Source of the DNA: Corynebacterium sp. BD556 | GTDB taxonomy: Bacteria > Actinomycetota > Actinomycetes > Mycobacteriales > Mycobacteriaceae | NCBI RefSeq assembly: GCF_038452275.1 | Contig: NZ_CP141643.1 | Span: 248,001 to 312,000 of the forward strand | Direction of reading: 5' to 3' | Length of the DNA stretch: 64,000 nucleotides | Part shown: piece by piece, positions 17,666 to 25,791 of the stretch | Layout of the letters: each line of letters begins with the position of its first letter | Position numbering within the stretch: the stretch's first letter is position 1 | Position numbers and translations under genes: made by a program | Notes under the pieces: generated by a model | What the model was told of the DNA's origin: nothing | The model's database searches: none | Seen by the model: only the letters and a program-made list of their open reading frames with translations

Positions 17666-19245
17666 TTCGCTGCGGGGGCGGGCGGTGGAACCGGGGCTCC
17701 CGCCGGCGGAGCGATCTTCGGGTAGCGGCGTTGCCTCGACTGGGAAGCTGTTGCGTCTGCTGCGGTCGGTGCAAAGCTCGTTACCGCTGCAGCGCTGGCG
17801 GGGAAGGGCCGGTGTGGGGTGGGATCCCAGTCGGAGTCGACCAGCTTCTTTTGCGACCACAAGCCGAGGGCGAAGACCGCAGCGCCGATCAGCACAAGCA
17901 GCGCGAGTCCGCCGACGTTGCCCACGCGGGCCGCAAGGCCCACAAGGATGCCGAACCAGCCGAAGTCGGCGTCGCCAAAGGTTGTGTTCTGCGCCCCGAA
18001 GCTTCCGAGTGCTTGCAGGAGAAACGCCGGCAAGAACGTGATGAGCACACCGTTGGTGAACCCGCCGAGGACGGCGCCGCGACGGCCGCCGGTGGCGTTG
18101 CCGTACACACCAGCGGCACCGCCCGTGAAGAAGTGAGGGACGAGGCCGGGCAGAATCAAAGCGATCCCAAATGCTGGGTTGAGCCACGCCGCCAGCACAG
18201 CCAGTCCCACCAACCCGCCGACGAAGGAGGAGATGAAACCGAGGAGGACGGCGTTTTGTGCGTAGGGGAAAACGATTGGGGCATCAAGCGCCGGGATAGC
18301 GCCTGGGACGACCTTGTTGGCGATGCCTTGGAAAGCGGGAATCAGCTCACCGAGGATCGTGCGGACACCGAAAAGGATCACCGCGACCGCGACACCGAAC
18401 TGCAAACCCTGGGTGACGGCCTGCATGTAGTAGTTGCCGATATTTGCGGCACCGTCGGGGAAAGCGGCGAACGCGGCTTCGCTGCCCACTCGGATGTGGA
18501 GGAGCGCGGCGACAGCGACGTACATGATAACCATCGAAAGCGCTGTGGAGACCATCGAGTCACGCAGAAACCGCAACCCCTCGGGCAGACGAAGGTCCTC
18601 CGTGGAGTCAGACATTTTATCCCCCTTGCCGCCGACGGCTTTGCCGACGGCACCCGCGGCGACGTACCCGGCGGTGCCGAAGTGACCAATGGCAATCGAG
18701 TCATTCCCGGTGATCCTGCGGGTCCAGGGGTGAGCGATGGCCGGCAGTGACACCATGAGGACACCGAGTAGAGCGGCTCCGAGAAGTACGACGACCCATG
18801 CGTTGTAGCCTGCCGAGGCCAAAATGATGGTGAGCATTGTGGCCATGAATAAGACGTGGTGGCCGGTGAGAAAAACGTAGCGCAGTGGCGTGAAGCGGGC
18901 GAGGATGAGGGAGACTGCAAACCCGAGGATCATCAGCCACGCAACTTGCGCGCCGTATTGTGCCTGAGCGATGCCGGCGATCGCTTCATTCGTTGGGATC
19001 ACTCCCTGCGCGCCAGTTGCGCCCTGGATCATTTCTCCGAGCGGTTCCAATGAGGCGACGACGAGGGTGGCGCCCGCCCCGATGAGCAAGAAGCCGAGCG
19101 TTGCTTTGATGGCGCTGCCGACGACTTGACCTGCCGGTTTTCGCAAAGCGATCAGGCCGACCGCCGTGATGATGCCGATGAGGAAGGCGGGAACAGCGAG
19201 AACCTCGTTGACGAGGAACTGCGGGATGGAAAGAAGTGTGTCCAT
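17662..19245 (-). CDS. ulaA: PTS EIIC permease, ascorbate family (UlaA/SgaT-like)
   Basis: A 527-residue polytopic membrane protein of the PTS ascorbate (L-Asc) family, starting MDTLLSIPQFLVNEVLAVPA and carrying GHHVLFMATMLT and LPGLVPHFFTGGAAGVYGNA, typical of UlaA. The permease translocates its sugar while the EIIB domain of the partner phosphorylates it. The last ~70 residues are an extra cytoplasmic tail rich in Pro and Ala (for example PPAGAPVPPPAPAAN) with no domain I recognise. It is the last gene of the operon hypothetical-dsdA-EIIAB-EIIC. None of the ascorbate breakdown genes (UlaD/E/F/G) are present nearby, so the substrate may not be ascorbate. Confidence 0.87.
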   Translation of the reverse strand: MDTLLSIPQFLVNEVLAVPAFLIGIITAVGLIALRKPAGQVVGSAIKATLGFLLIGAGATLVVASLEPLGEMIQGATGAQGVIPTNEAIAGIAQAQYGAQVAWLMILGFAVSLILARFTPLRYVFLTGHHVLFMATMLTIILASAGYNAWVVVLLGAALLGVLMVSLPAIAHPWTRRITGNDSIAIGHFGTAGYVAAGAVGKAVGGKGDKMSDSTEDLRLPEGLRFLRDSMVSTALSMVIMYVAVAALLHIRVGSEAAFAAFPDGAANIGNYYMQAVTQGLQFGVAVAVILFGVRTILGELIPAFQGIANKVVPGAIPALDAPIVFPYAQNAVLLGFISSFVGGLVGLAVLAAWLNPAFGIALILPGLVPHFFTGGAAGVYGNATGGRRGAVLGGFTNGVLITFLPAFLLQALGSFGAQNTTFGDADFGWFGILVGLAARVGNVGGLALLVLIGAAVFALGLWSQKKLVDSDWDPTPHRPFPASAAAVTSFAPTAADATASQSRQRRYPKIAPPAGAPVPPPAPAAN

Positions 19246-19250
19246 AGTGG

Positions 19251-19295
19251 TGTCCTAGATGCCGTGGATGTCCTGGATGTCCTAGATGTCGTAGA
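19251..19295. repeat. Five-copy 9-bp tandem repeat across the end of the EIIAB gene
   Basis: Five consecutive 9-mers close to TGTCCTAGA (units start at 19251, 19260, 19269, 19278 and 19287) span the last codons and stop of the EIIA-EIIB gene and the gap before ulaA. Read on the coding strand, each unit contains an AGGA- or CGAC-type core (TCTAGGACA), so the last copy also supplies the ribosome-binding site of ulaA. Copy-number change would alter the spacing between the genes. Confidence 0.7.
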
Positions 19296-20097
19296 GTTCG
19301 CGGAGGGCGGAGTCAACCTCGCCGGTTGATGTGAAGTCCTCGATGATATAAACCGGCACACCGAGATCACCCAAGGTGCGGGCGATTTCGCCGGAGGTGA
19401 GGATGACGTCGGCCTCCTTGGCTTTGCCTTTTGCCGAAATTGTGTCCGTCGCCTCCACATTGATAAACGGCGCCCACCCCCATGTGCCGAGGACGTCTTC
19501 GAGGGTGTTTTTGAGAAATAGTGAAGTGCCGAGCCCGTTTCCGCAGACAGTTAAAATCTTGTTCTTAGGCTCCGTGGAGTAAGAGGCTGTGTCTGTGTCT
19601 GTGTCCGTGGTGGCTGGGGTGGGTGCGGTGCCGCCAAGAACTTGACGTAGCTGCGCGGGGGTCAAAGCCGCGTCCAGCTCCTCGCGGCGCTTGCTTAAAA
19701 CGGTGGCAATGTCGGCCATTGCCTGTTGGTGGCTTGTCGAATCCAGCGCTGCCAGCGCGACGACGATTCGGACGGGGTCGTTTTTGGGGTGCCCGAACTC
19801 GACAGCTTCGGTGAGGTGTAACCAAGAAACAGTAGTTTTCCGCACTGCGGAGGAGGGGCGGGCGTGAGCGAAAGCGAACCCAGGGGCGACAACTATGTAG
19901 GGTCCGTTGTTCTTGACGGACTCCACCATGGCCTCCGTGTAGGAAGGGTCGACGTTTCCGGTGGCGCTAAGGAGGCGACCGGCTTGCCGGATTGCATCTT
20001 CCCAGGAGTCGGCAGTGGCGGCGAGATCGATCGACTCATCGGCCAATAGTTCGTTGATGGTAGGCATACTTAAAAGTTTAGTGCCGCACGGCGGCAT
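19282..20097 (-). CDS. PTS EIIA-EIIB fusion, ascorbate/mannitol-type (UlaC-UlaB order)
   Basis: A 271-residue cytoplasmic PTS protein. The EIIA domain (about 10-155) has the phospho-acceptor His78 in GFAFAHARP. A linker containing TDTDTDT leads to an EIIB domain (about 176-271) with Cys185 in ILTVCGNGLGTS. It passes phosphate from HPr to the substrate carried by the neighbouring EIIC. In E. coli these domains are separate proteins, UlaC and UlaB; the fusion is common in Gram-positives. Start: ATG at 20097 has AAGGAG 5 nt upstream, formed over the stop codon of dsdA, implying coupled translation; the ATG at 20067 has no ribosome-binding site. Confidence 0.86.
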   Translation of the reverse strand: MPPCGTKLLSMPTINELLADESIDLAATADSWEDAIRQAGRLLSATGNVDPSYTEAMVESVKNNGPYIVVAPGFAFAHARPSSAVRKTTVSWLHLTEAVEFGHPKNDPVRIVVALAALDSTSHQQAMADIATVLSKRREELDAALTPAQLRQVLGGTAPTPATTDTDTDTASYSTEPKNKILTVCGNGLGTSLFLKNTLEDVLGTWGWAPFINVEATDTISAKGKAKEADVILTSGEIARTLGDLGVPVYIIEDFTSTGEVDSALRELYDI

Positions 20098-20106
20098 GGT
20101 AACTCC

Positions 20107-21234
20107 TTAAGCTCCCAACCCGGACAGTTTCGCCTCCCTGCGCAAAAGCGTGCGGTCTTCTTCCGGGATCAATGAGCCTCCTGTTAGCCAAGCTAGGTGG
20201 GTGCCTTTTTCTTCGGCGCGTGAAGCGACGAGAGTAGCTACGGCGGCGGAAGGCTCGACTAGCACTCCAGTTGCTTCTTCGAGCTGGGCGGTAGCTCTTA
20301 GTGCCTCCGTATCTGTCACCGTGTGGAAACCGGAAAACAAATGCGCCACCTCGCGGCTGACCAGGGGAGAGGGCCGCTGCACCGCGAGCCCGTCGGCGAT
20401 GGTCACTCCTGATAAACCAATATCCGCGCAAGAGATTTCACAGCCGCGGCCGGTGATTTGGCCGAGCGTCATCGCTGGGCAGGTCACCGGCTCCACCACG
20501 TGGCAGCGCACTGCGTCGCCGTAGACCATCTTCACGCCGAAGGTGACTCCGCCAGGCCCGCCGCCGACCCCGCAAGGCAGATAAATGTGCAAGGGATTGG
20601 TGGCGGAAAACTTCATTCCCAACGCGTCGAACTGCGCTTTGAGGCGCTCGCCAGCCACGGCGTAGCCGGCGAGCAGGCCGAGGGAGTCCTCGTCGTCGAT
20701 GAAAAAGGCGCCGGCCTGCGTGGCTGCGTCGCGCGCCGCCGCGATGACATCGGAAAACTGTGCGTCGTGTTCGACTACTTGCGCCCCTTTGTCAACTAAG
20801 CGGTTCTTCTTCCACTGCTTCGCATCAGCCGACATGTGGACCTCTGTGTCGAAGCCGAGGGCGGGGCCGACCGTGCCGATGGACAGGCCGAGGTTTCCGG
20901 TGGAACACACCACCAGCGGCGGTTTGTCTACCGGGTATTGCTCGGACAGGCGAAAAACTTCATGGATGCCGCCGCGTGCCTTGATGGAACCCGAAATGGG
21001 AAGGGCGTCGTCGCGCTTGAGCCACACGTCGCGGTCGTTGACAAGCGCGCGCTGGAGGGCTGATTCGATGACGCCATGTCCGCCGTAGGTCTTTGCCACC
21101 CAAGGCTCGAAGCGGGAAAAGCGTGCGGCGGCCTCGTGTACCTTCGCGACGATGTCCGGGTTGAGGTAGTTACTGGTTTCCCCGCGGCGCCAGCTCACCG
21201 GTTTGGCCGCGACCAAGGAGTCGACAATGCGCAA
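20107..21234 (-). CDS. dsdA: D-serine ammonia-lyase (D-serine dehydratase), short form
   Basis: A 375-residue fold-type II PLP enzyme converting D-serine to pyruvate and ammonia. Lys85 in LPISGSIKARGG is the PLP lysine; VCSTGNLGLSIGTVG, VHMSADAKQWKK and YLPCGVGGGPGGV match DsdA closely. E. coli DsdA has about 442 residues; this version lacks much of the N-terminal region and loops. The start is set at the TTG at 21234, because conserved sequence begins there, GGTGGA lies 6 nt upstream and the preceding gene ends at 21237; no in-frame ATG or GTG fits without a long overlap. It lies in an operon with ascorbate-family PTS genes rather than with a D-serine permease. Confidence 0.88.
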   Translation of the reverse strand: MRIVDSLVAAKPVSWRRGETSNYLNPDIVAKVHEAAARFSRFEPWVAKTYGGHGVIESALQRALVNDRDVWLKRDDALPISGSIKARGGIHEVFRLSEQYPVDKPPLVVCSTGNLGLSIGTVGPALGFDTEVHMSADAKQWKKNRLVDKGAQVVEHDAQFSDVIAAARDAATQAGAFFIDDEDSLGLLAGYAVAGERLKAQFDALGMKFSATNPLHIYLPCGVGGGPGGVTFGVKMVYGDAVRCHVVEPVTCPAMTLGQITGRGCEISCADIGLSGVTIADGLAVQRPSPLVSREVAHLFSGFHTVTDTEALRATAQLEEATGVLVEPSAAVATLVASRAEEKGTHLAWLTGGSLIPEEDRTLLRREAKLSGLGA

Positions 21235-21236
21235 GG

Positions 21237-21629
21237 TTATTCCACCACGATCCCGAGGTGGAGCGAGAGCAGTTCGTGTGCGCCGGGTCCTGGCGGAAGC
21301 GCAGCCAGCTCCGCTGCCGTGTCCGCGGTGACGGGGATGATCCACCCAAGGTTCGGATCGAGGGCGGGAGCGGCAGGTGTTTCGACGGGCACGAAGGTGA
21401 CATCGCGTTCGCCTGGGCTGGTCAGGCGCACAGGGGATTCGATTAGGCGCAGTGGATCGATAGTTGAGGTCGTGATAATCACGAGCATTTCATTGCTATC
21501 GGGGGAGAGGTTGGCGGTGTGCACGTTGAGCTTGTCGACGCCGACTTCTCGCCACGACTGTGGATAGTCGATGAGAGGGGCGGAGGCATTCCCGGTGAGG
21601 AAAGCGCGCATCCGATCTAGAAATCCCAT
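21237..21629 (-). CDS. Conserved hypothetical protein, 130 aa
   Basis: I do not recognise a family. The 130-residue soluble protein starts MGFLDRMRAFLTGN, contains LIDYPQSWREVGVDKLNVHT, alternating hydrophobic stretches (MLVIITTSTIDPLRL; RDVTFVPVETPAAPALD) and ends LLSLHLGIVVE. No signal peptide, membrane segment or metal motif is visible. The composition fits a small alpha/beta protein. Codon use is like its neighbours. Its stop lies 2 bp before the TTG start of dsdA, so it is probably cotranslated with the D-serine dehydratase and PTS genes, which hints at an accessory role in that operon. Confidence 0.65.
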   Translation of the reverse strand: MGFLDRMRAFLTGNASAPLIDYPQSWREVGVDKLNVHTANLSPDSNEMLVIITTSTIDPLRLIESPVRLTSPGERDVTFVPVETPAAPALDPNLGWIIPVTADTAAELAALPPGPGAHELLSLHLGIVVE

Positions 21630-21676
21630 GTTGGTAGCTTAACGCGGTGTGCAAGCCCCCGACTACGGTAAATGGC

Positions 21677-22807
21677 ATGGAAAACCCCGAGGTTGTCGCG
21701 CATCGCGCGGAGATGGTTTTGCCGTACGGTGTGGGCCGCGTTGAGGTTGTCGCACCACCTGGGGTGCGGCCGCATCCTTTGACCACGCCCGGTAATCGGT
21801 TGACGCGCGCCGGGTGGGTGTTGGTGCTCAAGCGGCTCGTTGCTGACTTTTCGGTTGATGCAATGGTCGACCGTGCCGCAAGCCTTACCTACTACACGCT
21901 GCTCTCGCTTGCTCCGGCGATGGTGGCCACGTACTCTTTCTTGCTTTTGTTGTTGCCCGCTGATGATCGTGAGATCCCGCTGCTTTTTGCTGAATTGGTC
22001 GAGCGCTACATTCCCAGCCAGTTCCAGATGCAGGCGCTCGCTGTTGCCGACACCATCGTGGGCACTCCCTCGGAAAATAAGGTGGCTTTGATTGTCTCCG
22101 GGTTGCTGTCGCTTTTGTCTGCCTCCGCGTATATGCGCTCCTTTTCGCGCAACGCCAACGTGATTTACGGGCGCGTGGAGGGCCGCAATTTCTTGCTGAC
22201 GTGGCTGACTATGGGTCTGGCTACGGTCGTGTTGGAAGCCGGCGCGTTGGTGATCATTGTGGCGAGCTTGATGAGGGAGTCGTTGATAGTCAAGGTGCTT
22301 GGGCCGGTCGCAGAACCACTCGGTGTGGTGGAGGAGCTGGAGTATATGACCTCCATTTTTCTTCCAGTGTGGAGCTGGTTGCAGATGCCCTTTATCGCTG
22401 TGGTTTCTCTTGGGTTAGTCTCGATGCTTTTTTATGTCGCCCCGAATGTGCGCCGTGGACGCTTCCGTGTTTTTACTGTTGGGGCTTTGTTGTCCTTTTT
22501 GCTCAGTGCGGTGATTTGGCTGGGTTTTGGTTTGTATACCTCTCTGGTGGGGGTGCGCTCCGCCTACGGGGCCTTTGGCACCGTGCTGACTGTGCTTTTG
22601 CTTGTTTGGTTGATGAACGTGGTGCTCCTTGTTGGCGTGAAGGTCGATGCTGAGGTTTTGCGCGCCAAGGAGCTGCAGTTGGGATATGGTTCTGATGTTT
22701 TGATCCAGGCGCCGCCGAAGTCGATGGAGGCGGTGAAGTTTCGTATTCAGGTCCAGCGTTGGCTGGATAAGACGGCGGCGCGGGTGAAGGGGCAGCCTGG
22801 CGGTTAG
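21677..22807 (+). CDS. YihY/BrkB family inner membrane protein
   Basis: A 376-residue integral membrane protein of the YihY (formerly RNase BN, BrkB) family. After a cytoplasmic N-terminus, the family block RAASLTYYTLLSLAPAMVAT begins the first helix, followed by about five more hydrophobic helices, with VSLGLVSMLFYVAPNVRRGR and FGLYTSLVGVRSAYGAFGTV near the end. Its function is unknown; older RNase BN annotations are wrong for this family. Start: ATG at 21677, with TACGGT (21664-21669) exactly 7 nt upstream, so the mRNA is probably leaderless. It stands alone, diverging from the dsdA operon. Confidence 0.85.
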   Translation: MENPEVVAHRAEMVLPYGVGRVEVVAPPGVRPHPLTTPGNRLTRAGWVLVLKRLVADFSVDAMVDRAASLTYYTLLSLAPAMVATYSFLLLLLPADDREIPLLFAELVERYIPSQFQMQALAVADTIVGTPSENKVALIVSGLLSLLSASAYMRSFSRNANVIYGRVEGRNFLLTWLTMGLATVVLEAGALVIIVASLMRESLIVKVLGPVAEPLGVVEELEYMTSIFLPVWSWLQMPFIAVVSLGLVSMLFYVAPNVRRGRFRVFTVGALLSFLLSAVIWLGFGLYTSLVGVRSAYGAFGTVLTVLLLVWLMNVVLLVGVKVDAEVLRAKELQLGYGSDVLIQAPPKSMEAVKFRIQVQRWLDKTAARVKGQPGG

Positions 22808-22878
22808 GGTGTGGGGAGCGCGTGGTTGTTTCAAGGCTGTGTGTTGGGTTGCGTTGAGTGCGTGCTAGCGTCGTGTCC

Positions 22879-24147
22879 GTGACAGCATTGAACGGTGTTC
22901 AAGAAATAGCCGAGATTGACGCGCAGCATATCTGGCACCCCTACGCCGAGCCCGGACAGTTCAACTACCCCGTGCGCGCCACCAACGGTGCTTTCATCGA
23001 GCTTGAGGATGGCCGCACGCTTATCGACGCCATGTCGTCGTGGTGGTCCGCCGTCCACGGCCACGGCCACCCCCGCCTCGTGCGCGCGGCCAAAAACCAA
23101 ATCGAAAGGTTTAGCCACGTGATGTTCGGCGGGCTCACACACCGACCTGCCGCTGAGCTCACCCGCAACCTCCTCGACCTGACCGGCGGAGAATTTACGC
23201 ACGTGTTTTATTCCGACTCGGGTTCGGTGTCGGTGGAAGTGGCTATGAAGATGGCCCTGCAGTACGCCCGCGGAATCAACGCCCCCCGAGCGAACCAAGT
23301 TTTTGACTTGGCGCGGCGGCTACCACGGCGACACCTTTGCGGCGATGAGCGTGTGCGACCCGCAAGGCGGCATGCACGCGCTGTGGTCGGCAGTGCTTGC
23401 ACAGCAGGTCTTTGCTCCGGCTCCCCGCTGCCCGGTGCGCCAGCCGAGGACTACCTGGAGCTCATCGACAGCCTCGTCGGAAAGGACGTCGCTGCGATCA
23501 TCGTGGAGCCCCTCGTGCAGGGCGCGGGCGGTATGCGTTTCCACGACCCGTCACTGCTGCGGGGGCTGCGAAAGATTTGCGACAGTCACGGCATCGTCTT
23601 GATCGCCGATGAGATTGCTACCGGTTTCGGGCGCACTGGGCACCTTTTTGCCACTCTCGACAACGGGGTGGTTCCTGACATCATGTGCGTCGGCAAGGCT
23701 CTCACCGGCGGGTTTATGACTCTAGCTGCGACGTTGGCGACGAGGAAGGTGGCGCACACGATGCAACCAAGCGCTTTGCTGCACGGGCCGACGTTTATGG
23801 CTAACCCGCTGGCCTGCGCGGTAGCCGCCGAGTCCACGGCGATGATCGCGGCGGGTTCATGGCGCGGTCAAGTTCGCACCATTGAACGAGGGCTCAAGGA
23901 GGGTTTAGCGCCGCTGATTAATCAGCCTGGCGTTGCAGACGTTCGCGTTAAGGGGGCGATCGGGGTCGTCGAGATGCGCGAAGACGCGCCGCTGCGTGAG
24001 GCGACTGAGGCCGCAATGGGCCACGGGGTGTGGATCCGGCCCTTCGGGCGGCTGCTCTACACCATGCCGCCCTATATCTGCGGCGAGGAGGAAGTCGCCA
24101 GAATTTGTCGCGCCCTGGGGGCGGCCGCGGAGGTTGCGGCGCGATGA
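22879..24147 (+). CDS. bioA: Adenosylmethionine-8-amino-7-oxononanoate aminotransferase, with two compensating frameshifts
   Basis: PLP aminotransferase that makes 7,8-diaminopelargonate in biotin synthesis. N-terminal [37 protein letters not shown], the PLP-lysine block [16 protein letters not shown] and [15 protein letters not shown] are in frame 1. Between about 23288 and 23430 the correct protein ([20 protein letters not shown] and [17 protein letters not shown]) is in another frame. The sequence reads as one extra C in the C6 run at 23282-23287 and one missing C in the C4 run near 23423. The reading frame stays open, but about 45 residues are garbled, including the conserved active-site Tyr loop. 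Start: GTG at 22879, 7 nt after TAGCGT (22866-22871). The stop overlaps bioD (ATGA). Confidence 0.85.
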   Translation: MTALNGVQEIAEIDAQHIWHPYAEPGQFNYPVRATNGAFIELEDGRTLIDAMSSWWSAVHGHGHPRLVRAAKNQIERFSHVMFGGLTHRPAAELTRNLLDLTGGEFTHVFYSDSGSVSVEVAMKMALQYARGINAPRANQVFDLARRLPRRHLCGDERVRPARRHARAVVGSACTAGLCSGSPLPGAPAEDYLELIDSLVGKDVAAIIVEPLVQGAGGMRFHDPSLLRGLRKICDSHGIVLIADEIATGFGRTGHLFATLDNGVVPDIMCVGKALTGGFMTLAATLATRKVAHTMQPSALLHGPTFMANPLACAVAAESTAMIAAGSWRGQVRTIERGLKEGLAPLINQPGVADVRVKGAIGVVEMREDAPLREATEAAMGHGVWIRPFGRLLYTMPPYICGEEEVARICRALGAAAEVAAR

Positions 24148-24806
24148 TTGTGGCGGTAACCGGAACCGGAACGGATGTGGGAAAAACGATAGCGACCGCA
24201 GCCGTGGCTTCGCGTTTGGCCCGCACGGGTCGCGATGTGGTGTTGCTCAAACCCGTGCAGACGGGGGCTGCTCAAGGCGGTGGTGACGCTGAAACGGTGC
24301 ACCGCCTCACCGGGGTGGAGGCGGTAACTGGGTGGAGTTACCCGGAGCCGCTGGCGCCCAACCTGGCGGCGCGGCGCGCCGGGCAACCGACGCCTTGCCT
24401 GGCGCAGCTACGGGACTGGATCCAAGGCTACGAGCGGCCCGATCGAGTGGTCCTTGTCGAGGGAGCTGGCGGTCTTGCCGTGCGCATCGGTGATGATTAC
24501 ACCTTCGCTGAGGTTGCCCACTTCCTCGGCGCACCAGCGCTCGTGGTGACTTCGCTCGGTTTAGGCTCTCTCAACCTCGCCACGCTGACGGTGGAAGCTG
24601 CGCGCCGGAGTGGAGTAGTTGTTGCGGGTCTCATCGGTGGGGCGCTCGAGGCCGAGTCGGACCTGGCCACCACGCTTAACCTCGAGGAGTTGCCGGTGGT
24701 TACCGGCGTGCCTTTGATTGGTGTGTTACCGGCAGGTGCCGGGGTGCTTGACCCCGAAGACTTCGCGGTGGTTGCGCAAAAGGCTGTGCCCGAGCTTCCC
24801 TTTTGA
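24144..24806 (+). CDS. bioD: Dethiobiotin synthetase
   Basis: A 220-residue P-loop enzyme that closes the ureido ring of dethiobiotin from diaminopelargonate, CO2 and ATP. The P-loop is GTGTDVGKT (residues 6-14), VLLKPVQTGAA follows, and VVLVEGAGGLAVRI carries the Mg-binding Glu. The ATG overlaps the bioA stop by 4 bases, so the pair is translationally coupled. BioB is not in the window, as in C. glutamicum where bioB is separate and the organism is a biotin auxotroph lacking early steps; whether this organism makes pimeloyl-CoA cannot be judged here. Biotin is needed locally by the AccBC-like protein. Confidence 0.92.
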   Translation: MIVAVTGTGTDVGKTIATAAVASRLARTGRDVVLLKPVQTGAAQGGGDAETVHRLTGVEAVTGWSYPEPLAPNLAARRAGQPTPCLAQLRDWIQGYERPDRVVLVEGAGGLAVRIGDDYTFAEVAHFLGAPALVVTSLGLGSLNLATLTVEAARRSGVVVAGLIGGALEAESDLATTLNLEELPVVTGVPLIGVLPAGAGVLDPEDFAVVAQKAVPELPF

Positions 24807-24843
24807 GCTGACCTTTCCTGCCTCGCGGCGGTACCCTGTGGTC

Positions 24844-25713
24844 ATGATCGATGCCGAGAACACAGCGCTGATCTTCGAAGGCGGGGGAATGCGCAACTCT
24901 TACACCGCCCCCGCCGTGGTCAAGCTCATCGAAAAGGACGTTCGTTTCGGGTGGGTTGGAGGTGTCTCGGCTGGTGCTAGCCACACGGTGAATTTTTTGT
25001 CGGGTGATGCGTGGCGCGCCCGCGAGAGCTTCGTTGAATTCGCGAACAATCCCAGTTTCGGCGGGGTGTCCTCTCTGCTGCGGGGCAACGGTTACTTCAA
25101 TGCTGAGTTCATCTACGAGCGTGCCGCCGAAAAGGACCTTCCCTTCGATTACGAGGCCTTTAGTGCTAACCCGGCTGCGATGAACATTGCCGCCACGCGC
25201 GCTGATACCGGAGAGTCCGTGTACTTCACCCGAAGCGATATCCGTCAGCCTGAAGACATCTACTCTTTCGTTCGGGCATCGTCGACGTTGCCGCTCATCA
25301 TGCCGATGAGGCTTATCGACGACATCCCTTATGTCGATGGTGCCTTAGGAACCAGCGGGGGTATTGCTATTGAGCAGGCGGAGGCAGCGGGCTGGGAGAA
25401 GTTTTTGTTCGTGGGCACCAAACCTCGCGACTATGTTCGCCCTGAGGTTGCTCGTCCCGGGGTGGTGAAAAGGATATTGCGGAAGACCCCAGCGGTGGCG
25501 GACGCTTTGATTGCTCGGCCGGCCCGGTACAACGCCTCGAAGCAGCGGCTGTTGGAGTTGGAGCGGCAAGGTCGGGCGCAGTTGTTCTTCCCGACGGATA
25601 TGCAGGTTTCCTCGACGGAGCGCAATGTGTCCAAGCTGCAGGAGAATTGGGCGGCGGGCGCGCGCCAAGTGGAGGCAGAATGGCCGCGGTGGGAGGAGTT
25701 CCTCAGCACTTAG
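24844..25713 (+). CDS. Patatin-like phospholipase (RssA/YjjU-type)
   Basis: A 289-residue patatin-fold serine hydrolase with a Ser-Asp dyad. The oxyanion loop is FEGGGMRNSY, the nucleophile elbow GVSAGAS places Ser at residue 42, and the Asp lies in YVDGALGTSGGI (about residue 160). No signal peptide or membrane segment is present. Such proteins deacylate phospholipids or other acyl esters; the natural substrate is unknown. TACCCT (24832-24837) is 6 nt before the ATG, suggesting a leaderless transcript. The downstream thiolase gene has its own promoter region. Confidence 0.85.
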   Translation: MIDAENTALIFEGGGMRNSYTAPAVVKLIEKDVRFGWVGGVSAGASHTVNFLSGDAWRARESFVEFANNPSFGGVSSLLRGNGYFNAEFIYERAAEKDLPFDYEAFSANPAAMNIAATRADTGESVYFTRSDIRQPEDIYSFVRASSTLPLIMPMRLIDDIPYVDGALGTSGGIAIEQAEAAGWEKFLFVGTKPRDYVRPEVARPGVVKRILRKTPAVADALIARPARYNASKQRLLELERQGRAQLFFPTDMQVSSTERNVSKLQENWAAGARQVEAEWPRWEEFLST

Positions 25714-25742
25714 GTAAAGGAAGTGGCGCGCGTCACGCCACG

Positions 25743-25772
25743 ACGGTACGATTGCAGGGAAATACGTACCGT
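25743..25772. promoter_or_regulatory. Inverted-repeat operator upstream of the thiolase operon
   Basis: ACGGTACG and CGTACCGT form a perfect 8-bp inverted repeat with a 14-bp spacer, ending 19 bp before the thiolase ATG. A TACGAT box (25747-25752) overlaps the left arm and could be the -10, so binding would block initiation. A CGTACAGT half-site very like the arms lies upstream of the acyl-CoA dehydrogenase gene (31896-31903), suggesting one TetR-type regulator for both. Confidence 0.5.
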
Positions 25773-25791
25773 TTTGAAGGGTGGAAACTCG

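Noticed and set aside
17662..20097. Firm annotation of the PTS as an ascorbate utilisation system
   Set aside because: Only the transporter family is shown; no UlaD/E/F/G-type gene is present in the window.
22879..24147. Calling bioA a simple intact gene
   Set aside because: The 23288-23430 segment matches BioA only in another frame, so the continuous translation is wrong there whether by mutation or sequencing error.
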